Shown here piece after piece: positions 33,794 through 42,664 of a DNA stretch of 64,000 nt (position 1 is its first letter; every line of letters starts with the position of its first letter). The notes under the pieces were generated by a model that saw only the letters and a program-made list of their open reading frames with translations, was not told where the DNA came from and searched no databases. Both the position numbers and the translations under genes were made by a program. This DNA is from JBBECE01 sp964574935 (GTDB lineage Bacteria; Pseudomonadota; Alphaproteobacteria; Rhizobiales; Devosiaceae), in assembly GCA_964574935.1 (NCBI GenBank), contig CAZNOZ010000003.1, positions 34,826-98,825 on the forward strand. The letters are read 5' to 3'.

Positions 33794-34305
33794 TCGGGGG
33801 TCAGGAATTCGGCGAGCCGGCCGGTGCCGGGCCGCGCCCCGGCCCAACTTTCGGCGTCGAAGTCGATGACCGCCAGGGCCGAGGTGGGGAACTTGGCGCG
33901 CATCGCCTCGCGTTTGGCCGTTTCGCCGGTGCCGCACAGCGCCAGCGCCGTCATCTCGATTGCCGGATTGTGGCCGACGAGCATCAGCGGGCTCGCCGCG
34001 TCGGGGCGCCCGGCGATGACCGGCTGGTAGTCCCCACCGGCGCCGTAGAGGTCGCCGGAGATCACGATTTCGGCCGCCTCCGGGAGCTCCGGGAGCAGGG
34101 TCTCGAGCATCCGCGCCAGCGTCTGGCGGGCGCGCAGGGCGGTCGAGCACACGATCCGCGCCGGCAGGAGGCCGGTTTCCGCCATCGCCTGAGCCATCCG
34201 GGCGGCCTGCCGGCGGCCGCGCGGGGCCAGCGGCCGGTCGATATCGGCCAGGCCGGCCTTGGCCCAGGAAGATTTTGCGTGTCGAAACAGCATCAGCCGG
34301 AGCAT
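33790..34305 (-). CDS. SixA-type histidine phosphatase
   Basis: A 171-residue phosphoglycerate-mutase-superfamily phosphatase. It has the RHAKSSW phosphohistidine motif at the N-terminus, TALRARQT and the second catalytic histidine in LVGHNPAIE. SixA in E. coli dephosphorylates histidine phosphotransfer proteins; the target here is unknown. Upstream gene of the 67-residue protein; downstream of the L,D-transpeptidase gene on the same strand. Confidence 0.85.
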   Translation of the reverse strand: MLRLMLFRHAKSSWAKAGLADIDRPLAPRGRRQAARMAQAMAETGLLPARIVCSTALRARQTLARMLETLLPELPEAAEIVISGDLYGAGGDYQPVIAGRPDAASPLMLVGHNPAIEMTALALCGTGETAKREAMRAKFPTSALAVIDFDAESWAGARPGTGRLAEFLTPE

Positions 34306-34380
34306 GGGCCCCTCGCCTTTCGTCCGCCGACCACCCGGCCCGGGTTGGTTCGAGGTGCCGGGACCCCGCGGACGCCGGCG

Positions 34381-35616
34381 TCAGTCGACCGAGGCCAGCC
34401 GCCCGGTGGCGTCGAAATCATACACGTCGTCGCGGAAGCTGACGCCGCCGGCCCGGTTGGCCCAGGCGGTGATGTAGGTGGTCAGGATCGGAACCGGGTC
34501 CCTCAGGGTCACATCGACGCGCTCCCCGGACTGGAACACCACATCGATGGCGGCTTCGTCCCACCCCTCGTTGGCCGAAAGCAGCCAGCGCACGAGATCC
34601 TTGATCCCCTCCACCCTGACGCATCCGGACGAGAAGAAGCGGTTGATCTCGGAGAACAGCGACTGCTGGGGGGTGTCATGCAGGAACACGTCGTAGGGGT
34701 TGTGGAAATTCAGCCGCACATGGCCGAGAGAATTCTCGGGCCCCGGATCCTGGCGGAACTGGTAGTTGACCGCCTCGTCGGTCTGCCAGTCGATCTGGTT
34801 GGCGGTCAGCTCCTGGCCCCGAGCGTCGTAGATGCGAATATTATAGTTTTCAAGATACTGGGGATCCTCGTTCATGTACTTGATGAGGTCTCGCTGGACG
34901 ATGGATTTCGGCACCGTCCAGAAGGGGTTGAAATTGACCTCGTAGATCTTGGACTGGAGGATCGGCGTCTGGCGGTCGATGCGCCCGACGATGGCGGTGT
35001 GGCGGCCGACCACGGTGCCGCCCTGGATGGCCTCGATCTGGCCGGCGGGAATGTTGACCACCACGTAGCGGTCGCCCAGCGTGGGGGCCATTTCCTCCAC
35101 CCGCTGCAGATTGATGCGCAGCTGGTCGAGCCGGACCTGGGCCGGCACGCTCATGGCCAGGAAGGTCTGCTCGTCGATGCCGCCGTGAACGGTCAGCCCG
35201 TGCCGGGCCTGGAAGCGGCGCACCGCGAGATCGACCGCCTCGTCGAAACGGCGGCCGGTGTCGCCTTCGGCGGCGGGCAGGTCGCCGGTCTGGATCAGAT
35301 AGTGGCGCAGCTCGCGCACCTCGCGGTCGCGGCGGCCGATATACAGCCCGCCGACGCCGCGCGGCACCTGAATCCAGCCGCCGCTGGCGACGATTTGCTC
35401 ATAACGCGCGATCGCGAGCTGCAGATTGTAGGCCGTCTCGTAGGAAAGGATCGGCTCGAACGTGTCGATGGCATCGCGAGCGGCGACGGTGTTGTTGTGC
35501 GCCATCTCCTCCACATCTTCGGCCAGCGCCGTTCCGCCGACGGCAAGCCAGGCGGCCAGCACGACGGCGGCAATGCGGGACAGCGAAATCTCGAAGGCGG
35601 ACGACAACAGCCGCAT
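34381..35616 (-). CDS. L,D-transpeptidase (YcbB/LdtP-like)
   Basis: A 411-residue periplasmic enzyme. From the chosen ATG there is a signal peptide (LSRIAAVVLAAWLAVGGTALA), an N-terminal YcbB-like region, a peptidoglycan-binding domain around FDEAVDLAVRRFQARHGL, and a YkuD catalytic domain with H313 (FLHDTP) and C332 (FFSSGCVRV). It forms 3-3 crosslinks or anchors proteins to peptidoglycan. In-frame ATG and TTG codons 19 and 31 codons upstream are alternative starts, but only this one puts the signal peptide near the N-terminus. The MarR regulator LdtR is the next gene upstream. Confidence 0.88.
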   Translation of the reverse strand: MRLLSSAFEISLSRIAAVVLAAWLAVGGTALAEDVEEMAHNNTVAARDAIDTFEPILSYETAYNLQLAIARYEQIVASGGWIQVPRGVGGLYIGRRDREVRELRHYLIQTGDLPAAEGDTGRRFDEAVDLAVRRFQARHGLTVHGGIDEQTFLAMSVPAQVRLDQLRINLQRVEEMAPTLGDRYVVVNIPAGQIEAIQGGTVVGRHTAIVGRIDRQTPILQSKIYEVNFNPFWTVPKSIVQRDLIKYMNEDPQYLENYNIRIYDARGQELTANQIDWQTDEAVNYQFRQDPGPENSLGHVRLNFHNPYDVFLHDTPQQSLFSEINRFFSSGCVRVEGIKDLVRWLLSANEGWDEAAIDVVFQSGERVDVTLRDPVPILTTYITAWANRAGGVSFRDDVYDFDATGRLASVD

Positions 35617-35869
35617 GCAAAGACCCGTGGTTGAGACGATCGACAGGCGCACGACGCCAGCGCTCTCTAGCATCACTTGGGCACCGCCCTCAACGCGCAG
35701 TGCGTTCAAACCGCCGCCGCGGCGCTCAAATGCCCGCGATCACACGACCGGGCAAGCCGCTACGGCCGATTTGCGGCAGCAATAAGAACAGGCGCGCCCC
35801 GCGGCGGCGCCGGGGTCAATCGGCGTCGGCACGGGGCGTGGTCGGAATTCGAAATCCGTCCGCTGCGGC

Positions 35870-36379
35870 CTAGAGCTTGTAGAGAATCTGATCGACCCAG
35901 AAGCGCTCGAGCCGCGCCAGCGCGGTGTTGAGCCGGTCGAATTCATCCTCGCTAAGCCCCCCGACCTTCTCGATCGACTTCAGATGCCGGTCGTAGAGCT
36001 CGTCGATAACCTCGGCGACCTCTTCACCCTTCGGGGTGAGCTTGATGCGGACCGAACGGCGGTCGGTGCGTGAACGCTCCTGGTGGATGTAGCCGGTATC
36101 GACGAGCTTCTTGAGATTGTAGGAGACGTTGGTCCCCAGATAGAAGCCGCGGCTGCGCAGTTCCCCCGCCGTCAACTCGGAGTCGCCGATATTGAACATC
36201 AGGATGGCCTGGACGGGATTGATGTCGTCCCAGCCCATGCGGTCGAACTCGTCCTTGATCAGATCGAGTAGCCTGCGGTGCAGACGCTCCACGCGCGCGA
36301 CGGCTTCAAGATATCGCGGCTTGAGTCCGTCCTGCTCCTCGGGCTCCGGTGCCTGAACGGCAATCGGTGTCACACTCAT
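35870..36379 (-). CDS. ldtR: MarR-family regulator LdtR
   Basis: A 169-residue MarR-type winged-helix regulator (LTAGELRSRGFYLGTNVSYNLKKLVDTGYI, then RSRTDRRSVRIKLTPKGEEV). It matches LdtR, known from Liberibacter and Sinorhizobium as regulator of the adjacent L,D-transpeptidase and of osmotic-stress genes. Here it lies directly upstream of that gene on the same strand. An 11-bp imperfect inverted repeat (36382-36392 with 36422-36432) lies just before its start codon and could be an autoregulatory site. Confidence 0.87.
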   Translation of the reverse strand: MSVTPIAVQAPEPEEQDGLKPRYLEAVARVERLHRRLLDLIKDEFDRMGWDDINPVQAILMFNIGDSELTAGELRSRGFYLGTNVSYNLKKLVDTGYIHQERSRTDRRSVRIKLTPKGEEVAEVIDELYDRHLKSIEKVGGLSEDEFDRLNTALARLERFWVDQILYKL

Positions 36380-36381
36380 CG

Positions 36382-36432
36382 GTTTGCCTCACTGTCAACA
36401 CGCGCGATTTCCTCGCGTCTGGTGGGGCAAAC
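36382..36432. promoter_or_regulatory. Inverted repeat upstream of ldtR
   Basis: GTTTGCCTCAC and GTGGGGCAAAC (10 of 11 positions complementary) flank a 29-bp centre immediately upstream of the ldtR start, followed by AT-rich DNA (36460-36500) that is a likely promoter area. Operator function is inference. Confidence 0.4.
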
Positions 36433-36570
36433 TAGGGGGGAGCCGAAAAGATCGCCTTAAATTTCAGACTTAACTTTATCTTACTGAAAAAAAGGCAATA
36501 ATTGGCTTTCCAAGAGGTAACCGGGGGTGAGGATTTCCTAACCCTTATGATTGGTGAGCGCGTCGTTTGT

Positions 36571-36963
36571 CTATAGCTCGCTGGCGTGCAGATTGTGCAA
36601 ATAGCGCTCGAACGCCAACAGCAGCACCGCGGCCAGCAGGATCAGCAGCCTGACCGCGAATCCGACGATCCCAACGCTGAGCCATTGCGGGGCGATCAGC
36701 GAGATGATGAGCTCGCCGCCATTGGCGGCCAGCACCAGCACCAGGCCCCAGATCGCGTAGCTCCACAGCCCGACGGCGGCGATCAGGCGCATCAGCGCGA
36801 AGGCGACCAGCGTCCAGAAGGCCTCGGGGCCGTACGTCGTCACCGGATTGCCCGATCCGGACGCGATGCCCAGAAGGCGCCCGCTGTCGATCAGGCCATG
36901 GCCCAGGGTGATCACCGAAACCAGACGCGCGTAGGGAGCGATCGGGGCAGCGCCAAGGCTCAT
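36571..36963 (-). CDS. Four-helix membrane protein (DUF6163-like)
   Basis: A 130-residue protein with four predicted transmembrane helices, starting with SLGAAPIAPYARLVSVITLG and ending with ERYLHNLHASEL. I recall it as a Hyphomicrobiales family next to hemB and ldtR (DUF6163). The ATG has GGGGAG six bases upstream; the frame stays open far upstream through hemB antisense, which is not part of it. Function unknown. Divergent from hemB. Confidence 0.65.
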   Translation of the reverse strand: MSLGAAPIAPYARLVSVITLGHGLIDSGRLLGIASGSGNPVTTYGPEAFWTLVAFALMRLIAAVGLWSYAIWGLVLVLAANGGELIISLIAPQWLSVGIVGFAVRLLILLAAVLLLAFERYLHNLHASEL

Positions 36964-37096
36964 CGCCCACTCCCCGGCGAAACTCCCCTGGCGCCCGCCG
37001 GCAGGGATGCGGTGGCGTTCACGCTCGATCACTCCCGCGCTTTCAAGCGGCCCCGGCGCCTGATAAACAGCGGCCCGGGCCGGGGGCACCTCTAGC

Positions 37097-38113
37097 ATGA
37101 GCAAAAAGCCGTTGCCACGCCACGATATGGGGTTCCTGGAGGGAAGGCGGCCGCGCCGGCTGAGACAGTCGGCGTGGGTGCGGGCGCTGGTGCGCGAGAC
37201 CACTGTTTCCCCCGCCGACCTCATCTGGCCCCTCTTCATCGAGGACGGCACGAACGCGCGCTCCGCCATCGCCACCCTCCCTGGCGTCGAGCGGCTGACG
37301 ATCGATCTGGCGGTCGAGGCGGCCCGGGCCGCCGCCGCCGAGGGCATTCCGGCGCTGGCGCTGTTTCCCAACACGCCCGACGACAAGCGCTCCGAGACCG
37401 CCGAGGAAGCCTACAATCCCGATAATCTGATGTGCCGGGCGCTCGCCGCCATCAAGTCGGCGGTTCCCGAGATCGGGCTGATCGCCGACACGGCGCTCGA
37501 CGAATACTCGAGCGACGGCCAGGACGGGCTGGTGCGGGACGGGGTGGTGCTCAACGACGAGACGGTCGAGGTGATGGTGCGTTCGGCGCTGGTTCAGGCG
37601 CGGGCCGGCGCCGACGTCATCGCCCCCTCGGACATGATGGACGGTCGGGTCGGCGCGATCCGCCGGGGGCTGGACGCGGACGGGCTCGCGACCACAATGA
37701 TCATGAGCTACGCGGCGAAATACGCCTCGTGCTTCTACGGTCCGTTCCGCGAGGCGGTCGGCTCGGGCCGGCGCCTGAGGGGCGACAAGCGCACCTACCA
37801 GCTCGATTTCGCCAACCGCGCCGAGGCGCTGAGGGAAGTCGAGGCGGACATCGAGGAAGGCGCCGACATGGTGATGGTCAAGCCGGGCCTGGCTTATCTC
37901 GATATCGTCCGCGACGTCGCCGAAGCGTTCGAGCTGCCGGTTTTCGCCTACCAGGTGTCCGGGGAATACGCGATGATCGCGTTCGCCGCCGAGGGCGGGG
38001 CGCTGGATCGGCAAGCCGCCATTATGGAAACCCTGATGGCATTCAGGCGCGCGGGGTGCGCCGGCATCCTGACCTATTTCGCGCTCGAGGCGGCCCAGGC
38101 GCTCAATGCCTGA
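37097..38113 (+). CDS. hemB: Delta-aminolevulinic acid dehydratase (porphobilinogen synthase)
   Basis: A 338-residue HemB, condensing two aminolevulinate molecules to porphobilinogen in tetrapyrrole synthesis. Active-site lysines are K208 (SYAAKYASCFYG) and K262 (MVKPGLAYLD). The metal-loop motif is DTALDEYSSDGQDG, with aspartates where zinc-type enzymes have cysteines, so this is the Mg/K-dependent class usual in rhizobia. Full length. Confidence 0.96.
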   Translation: MSKKPLPRHDMGFLEGRRPRRLRQSAWVRALVRETTVSPADLIWPLFIEDGTNARSAIATLPGVERLTIDLAVEAARAAAAEGIPALALFPNTPDDKRSETAEEAYNPDNLMCRALAAIKSAVPEIGLIADTALDEYSSDGQDGLVRDGVVLNDETVEVMVRSALVQARAGADVIAPSDMMDGRVGAIRRGLDADGLATTMIMSYAAKYASCFYGPFREAVGSGRRLRGDKRTYQLDFANRAEALREVEADIEEGADMVMVKPGLAYLDIVRDVAEAFELPVFAYQVSGEYAMIAFAAEGGALDRQAAIMETLMAFRRAGCAGILTYFALEAAQALNA

Positions 38114-38160
38114 GATGTCCGACCCCTTGCGGCCGGCGCGGCAGGGACCATCTTGGGGTC

Positions 38161-38724
38161 ATGAGCGCGAGCACCGCGAGGGGACGGAACGCAATGGGGC
38201 GGGATGTGCGTGACGATCTGCCGGACCCCGAGAGCTCGCCGGAGCTCTTCGAGGAAGTCCTGACAAGGCGGGTCTTTGCCTATCTGATCGATCTGGTGAT
38301 CATGATCGCGCTGTTCGCCGTCGCCGCCGTCGTGCTGGCGATCGCCGGGCTGCTGACCCTGGGGATCGCGTGGCTGGGCTACATCATCCTCGGGCCGGCG
38401 ATCATCGTCTTCTACTATACGAGCACGCTGGGCACTCCGATGCGCGCCACGATCGGCATGAAGGCGATGGACATCGTTCTCACGCCGACGCGGAAACGGC
38501 CGCTCGACGGGGTGCGTGCGGTGCTGCATCCACTGGTATTCTGGGTCACGATCTGGGTGTTCTGGCCGCTTCTGGCCCTGGGGCTGTTCACGCCCCGGCG
38601 GCAGCTGCTGCACGACCTGATCGTCGGCACGCTGATGGTGCGGCGCTCGCCGATGGAACAGCACTGGGCCGACGAGGCGCGCGATCATCCGCGGATGCGC
38701 TGGGAACAGCGCGGCGCTTCCTGA
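38161..38724 (+). CDS. RDD-family membrane protein
   Basis: A 187-residue protein with the RDD fold: the Arg in TRRVFAYLIDLV, Asp in the same first helix, and a later LHDLIVGTLMV motif, with three transmembrane helices. The family includes proposed Na+/H+ antiporters and accessory proteins; function here is unknown. It starts 47 bp after hemB on the same strand; an alternative ATG lies 11 codons downstream. Confidence 0.8.
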   Translation: MSASTARGRNAMGRDVRDDLPDPESSPELFEEVLTRRVFAYLIDLVIMIALFAVAAVVLAIAGLLTLGIAWLGYIILGPAIIVFYYTSTLGTPMRATIGMKAMDIVLTPTRKRPLDGVRAVLHPLVFWVTIWVFWPLLALGLFTPRRQLLHDLIVGTLMVRRSPMEQHWADEARDHPRMRWEQRGAS

Positions 38725-38831
38725 GGTCGCACGAGAACCAGATTCTGCCTGCCTGAACGGCGGGAAAATCGCTTTTCCAGGCGCCCTTTTTCGGTTGCGG
38801 CGGGCGGCGCGGCGCATGCTAGCTTCCGCCG

Positions 38832-40652
38832 ATGGCGGCGCTTCAACTCTCCCCCATGGTGGTGGCCTGGCTCAGCTTCGCGGTGATCGGCGTCGCCGTG
38901 GTGCTGTACGTCAGCGAATGGCTGAGCCTGGAATTGGTGGCGCTGGGATCGATCCTGGCGCTGATGCTGATCGGGGCGGCGGCGCCGGCCAGCGGCCTTG
39001 ATCCCGGCTCGCTGCTGGCCGGGTTCGCCAACCCGGCCCTGATCTCGATCCTGGCCTTGCTGGTCATGGGCCAGGGACTGGTCCAGACCGACGCGCTGGG
39101 CGCCGTGATCTCCGCCGTCGACCAGGGGCGACCGCGCTCGGCGGCGCGGCTGATACCGGTGGCGTTGGTGCTGGCCGGGCTCATCAGCGGCGTCATCAAC
39201 AACACCCCGGTGGTGGTCGTGTTCATCCCGGTGCTGGCCGCGCTGGCGGCCCGTCGGCGCCTGCCCACCCAGAACATCATGATGCCGCTGAGCTTCATCT
39301 CGATCCTGGGGGGCATGACCACCCTGATCGGTTCGTCAACCAATCTGCTGGCGGCCGGTATCGCCCTGGACGCCGGGGTCGAGGGCATCGACTTCTTCGC
39401 GTTCACCGTCCCCGGCGCGATCATCGCAGTGGCCGGGGGGGTCTATGTGATATTCGTGATGCCGAGGCTGCTGCCAAAAGCGCCGCCGCAGGCCGCCGGC
39501 GCACCGCCGGCCCGGAACCTGCAGTTCATCTCCGAGGTGCGCCTTGAGCACGGCCATCCGCTGATCGGCGAACAGTCGGTGGCGGGGATGTTCCCGCAGC
39601 TGACCAACATGACGCTCAGGGCGATCCGGCGCCGCGGCGTCAATCACGTGCCGCCCTTCGAGGAGCTAACGCTCGAGGAGGGCGACACGCTGATCGTCGC
39701 GGCGACCCGCGAGCGGCTCACCGAGGCTCTCAAGGGATGGCGGGTTTTCGAGCCGCATCACGAGGCGGAGACGGAAAGCGGCGCCGACGAGGATACCGAA
39801 TTCGTCGTGTGCGAGGCGCTGGTGCCACCCGGCTCGCGGCTGGTCAATACCGGGATCAACCAGGCGGGATTTCTGGCCCAGCACGGCTGCCTCATCGTCG
39901 GCATCGAACGACGCAGCCGCATGCCACGCCAGTCGCTCGGCGAAATCCGGCTGGAACCCGGCGACGTGCTGCTGCTGGCCGGGCGGCTGCCGAACATCAA
40001 CCGAATGCGGGGGTTGCAGGATCTGGTGGTGTTCGAATGGAGCGCCGCGCCGGTGCCGCTGAGCCGCTTCGCGCGCCGGGCGCAGGCGATTTTCGTAGTG
40101 ACGGTGCTGGCGATCGCCAGCGGCCTGGTGCCGACCGTGGTGGCGGCAGTCGGCGGCGCGGTGGCGATGCTGGTGGCCGGCTGCCTCAACATCCGGCAGG
40201 CGGCGCGGGCGGTCGACCGGCGGATCGTGTTGCTGGTCGGCTCCGCGATCGCCATGGCAACGGCGCTGGAGGTGACCGGCGGGGCGGACCTGGTGGCGCG
40301 CGGGCTGGTGGCCGGCATGGGCGACGTGCCGCCGGCGCTGGTGATGTCCGGGATCTTCCTGATCGTGGCGATCATCACCAACGTCTTGTCCAACAACGCC
40401 ACGGCGGTCCTGTGCACGCCGATCGCGATCTCGGCCGCGCATTCGCTGGGGGCCGATCCGGTGCCCTTCGTCGTGGCGGTGATCCTGGGCGCCAACGCCT
40501 CGTTCGCAACGCCGATCAGCTACCAGACCAATCTGCTCGTGATGGGACCGGGGCACTACCGGTTCCGAGATTTCATGGTCGCCGGCATTCCGCTGGTGAT
40601 CCTGGTGTGGCTGGTGTTCAGCGTTGTTGCGCCCTGGTGGTACGGCATCTAG
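38832..40652 (+). CDS. SLC13/DASS-type permease with two RCK_C domains
   Basis: A 606-residue membrane protein of the ArsB/NhaD-SLC13 superfamily. Two membrane halves flank a cytosolic part (about residues 220-405) with two TrkA-C-like (RCK_C) domains, recognisable at PLIGEQSVAGMF...EEGDTLIVAAT and VPPGSRLVNTGIN...LEPGDVLLLAG. Each membrane half has the expected loop: IGSSTNLLAAG and ITNVLSNNATAV with ATPISYQTN. Likely substrates are sulfate or dicarboxylates, as in similar bacterial proteins, but this is inference. Confidence 0.85.
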   Translation: MAALQLSPMVVAWLSFAVIGVAVVLYVSEWLSLELVALGSILALMLIGAAAPASGLDPGSLLAGFANPALISILALLVMGQGLVQTDALGAVISAVDQGRPRSAARLIPVALVLAGLISGVINNTPVVVVFIPVLAALAARRRLPTQNIMMPLSFISILGGMTTLIGSSTNLLAAGIALDAGVEGIDFFAFTVPGAIIAVAGGVYVIFVMPRLLPKAPPQAAGAPPARNLQFISEVRLEHGHPLIGEQSVAGMFPQLTNMTLRAIRRRGVNHVPPFEELTLEEGDTLIVAATRERLTEALKGWRVFEPHHEAETESGADEDTEFVVCEALVPPGSRLVNTGINQAGFLAQHGCLIVGIERRSRMPRQSLGEIRLEPGDVLLLAGRLPNINRMRGLQDLVVFEWSAAPVPLSRFARRAQAIFVVTVLAIASGLVPTVVAAVGGAVAMLVAGCLNIRQAARAVDRRIVLLVGSAIAMATALEVTGGADLVARGLVAGMGDVPPALVMSGIFLIVAIITNVLSNNATAVLCTPIAISAAHSLGADPVPFVVAVILGANASFATPISYQTNLLVMGPGHYRFRDFMVAGIPLVILVWLVFSVVAPWWYGI

Positions 40653-40676
40653 AATCTGCGCCGCGACGGAGCCGAG

Positions 40677-41408
40677 ATGACCGAGCAGAAGCCCGAGCAA
40701 GCGCAATTCTATCTCACCGCGCCGATGCCGTGCCCGTATCTGGACGGCCGGATGGAGCGCAAGCTGTTCACCCATCTCAGCGGCCGCCGGGCGGAGATGA
40801 TGCACGCGGTTCTGGCCCAGCACGGCTTCCGGCGTTCGCAGAACATCATCTATCGGCCCGCCTGCGAGGGCTGCGCGGCGTGCGAATCGGCGCGCATCGT
40901 CGTCGACGAGTTCGAACCGAGCCGGGCGCAGCGGCGCATCGCCCGCCGCAATGACGACGTCGTCAGCACCGAGATGATCCCTCAGGCCAGTGCCGCCCAG
41001 TTCGAGCTTTTCCGGCGCTATCTCTACGCCCGCCATCCGACCGGTGGCATGACCTCGATGTCGTACGTGGACTACGAGTTCATGGTCGAGGACACCCCGG
41101 TCAGATCGATGCTGATCGAGTACGCGTTGCGCGGGCCGGACGGCGACCTGCGGCTGGTGGCGGCGGCATTGACCGACATGCTCTCCGACGGGCTGTCGAT
41201 GGTCTATTCCTTCTTCGATCCGGACCTCAACCGGCGCAGCCTGGGCTCGCTGATGATCCTCGACCATATCGAGCGGGCGAAGGCCGCCGGACTGCCGCAT
41301 GTGTATTTGGGCTACTGGGTCAAGGATTCGCCCAAAATGGCGTACAAAGGGACGTTTCGGCCGCTCGAAACCCTTATTGGCGGCCAGCGCTGGCGGCGCG
41401 TCGACTAG
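40677..41408 (+). CDS. bpt: Aspartate/glutamate leucyltransferase (arginyltransferase family)
   Basis: A 243-residue bacterial leucyl-transferase of the ATE1-like family, moving Leu (or Arg) from tRNA to N-terminal Asp/Glu and so marking proteins for ClpAP via the N-end rule. Conserved blocks are PCPYLDGRMERKLFTHL, the cysteine motif RPACEGCAACESAR, and VYLGYWVKDSPKMAYKGTFRPLE. Normal length. It starts 24 bp after the permease. Confidence 0.9.
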   Translation: MTEQKPEQAQFYLTAPMPCPYLDGRMERKLFTHLSGRRAEMMHAVLAQHGFRRSQNIIYRPACEGCAACESARIVVDEFEPSRAQRRIARRNDDVVSTEMIPQASAAQFELFRRYLYARHPTGGMTSMSYVDYEFMVEDTPVRSMLIEYALRGPDGDLRLVAAALTDMLSDGLSMVYSFFDPDLNRRSLGSLMILDHIERAKAAGLPHVYLGYWVKDSPKMAYKGTFRPLETLIGGQRWRRVD

Positions 41409-41443
41409 GCGGGCCGCCGCCGTCGCAAAAGGGAACCGGCCGA

Positions 41444-42445
41444 TTGATCCTGAAATGGCTTTGGCGGGCAGCCGCGGCTTGCATCGGCGTGGTGATTGCC
41501 GCCGCATCCCTGGCGGCGATCGCCGGGGCGCTCGGGCTCTTCTGGGTGCCGCTGGACGTCTTCAACCACGTGCAGCTGGTGCTGCTGGCGCTGACGTTGA
41601 TCGGGCTCGTCCTCGCCCTGGCGGTCTTCCGGCGGCAGCCGCTGCGCGGGTTGGTGATTTCCCTGGCGGCGACGGGATTTCTCGCCTCGGTGACGGTGAC
41701 GATGCCGGAATTCGTGGCGGCCTTCACCGCGCCGCCGCCCGCCCAGCCGCCCGGCCCGACCATCCGGCTGATGAGTTTCAACATCGACGCCAACAACCGT
41801 CACCTCTCCGAGATGATGGAACCGGTAATCGCGGCCGATCCCGACATTCTCGTGATCCAGGAATACTGGCGGGATTTCCGGCCGCGGCTGGATGGCCCGC
41901 TGGACGAGCGCTTCCCCTATTCGGTGCGCTGCCAGGGTGACCGGCGGGCGTTCATCGCCCTGTTCTCGCGCCTGCCCTTCACCATCGCCCCCGGCCACGA
42001 GTGCGTGGACGACATCGCCCGCGGCGGGCGGGTGGCGCGGATCTCGGTGACGATGACCGATGGCGACGGCAAGCCGTTCACGGTCATGACGACACATCTG
42101 GACTGGCCGCTGCCGCCGACGCGGCAACGGCTGCAATTTGCACAGCTTTCGCAGGCGGTCGCCGCCGTCACCGGCCCGCTGATCGTGGCGGGCGACTTCA
42201 ACTCCACGCCCTTCTCCGGGGCGTTGCGTGCCTTCGGCGCCGAGAACGGGCTGGTCCGGCACACGCGGCTGATGCCGACCTGGCCGGCGGCCTATCTGGG
42301 CACCGGCATCATCGACGTGCCGCGCTTCCTGCCGCTCGATCACGTGCTGAGCCGCGGCGACATTGAAATTTCACGGGTTGCCGTGGGCAGCTCGCCCGGC
42401 GGGTCCGACCATCTGCCGGTGATCGTCGATTTCTGGCTTCCATAG
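41444..42445 (+). CDS. Endonuclease/exonuclease/phosphatase-family membrane protein
   Basis: A 333-residue protein: three N-terminal transmembrane helices (about residues 5-30, 38-60 and 66-88) followed by an EEP domain with SFNIDANNRHL, ILVIQEYW (metal Glu), VMTTHLDWPLPP, VAGDFNSTPFSGALR and SDHLPVIVDF. The catalytic residues look intact. Proteins of this layout are usually called EEP-family without known substrate; a phospholipid or phosphoester in the periplasm is inference from topology. The TTG start has AAAAGGGAA upstream. Confidence 0.83.
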   Translation: MILKWLWRAAAACIGVVIAAASLAAIAGALGLFWVPLDVFNHVQLVLLALTLIGLVLALAVFRRQPLRGLVISLAATGFLASVTVTMPEFVAAFTAPPPAQPPGPTIRLMSFNIDANNRHLSEMMEPVIAADPDILVIQEYWRDFRPRLDGPLDERFPYSVRCQGDRRAFIALFSRLPFTIAPGHECVDDIARGGRVARISVTMTDGDGKPFTVMTTHLDWPLPPTRQRLQFAQLSQAVAAVTGPLIVAGDFNSTPFSGALRAFGAENGLVRHTRLMPTWPAAYLGTGIIDVPRFLPLDHVLSRGDIEISRVAVGSSPGGSDHLPVIVDFWLP

Positions 42446-42637
42446 GGCAGTTGGAGCGGTTTGCCGCATCTACCATACAAACACTTGCGCCGACGCGCGG
42501 CGATTTGCTAATAATATTATCGGTGGCGTCCAAACTGGTGTGTCCAGCGATACACCACTCCCAGACGATCGATGCTGCCCGGTTCCTCCGACCGCATACG
42601 TCGATTGGCGGAACAGTTGTTTCCCGACGAAACTGAC

Positions 42638-42664
42638 GGGTGGCCTGGTGCCACCCCTTTTTTT
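42638..42664 (+). terminator. Rho-independent terminator
   Basis: GGGTGGC-CTGGT-GCCACCC (7-bp perfect stem) followed by C and seven T (42658-42664) on the plus strand. It terminates transcription from the EEP gene 193 bp upstream. The T-run overlaps the stop codon of the convergent parC gene. Confidence 0.8.

Noticed and set aside
33442..35634. 730-codon plus-strand frame opposite sixA and the L,D-transpeptidase
   Set aside because: Antisense shadow; catalytic motifs are all on the minus strand.
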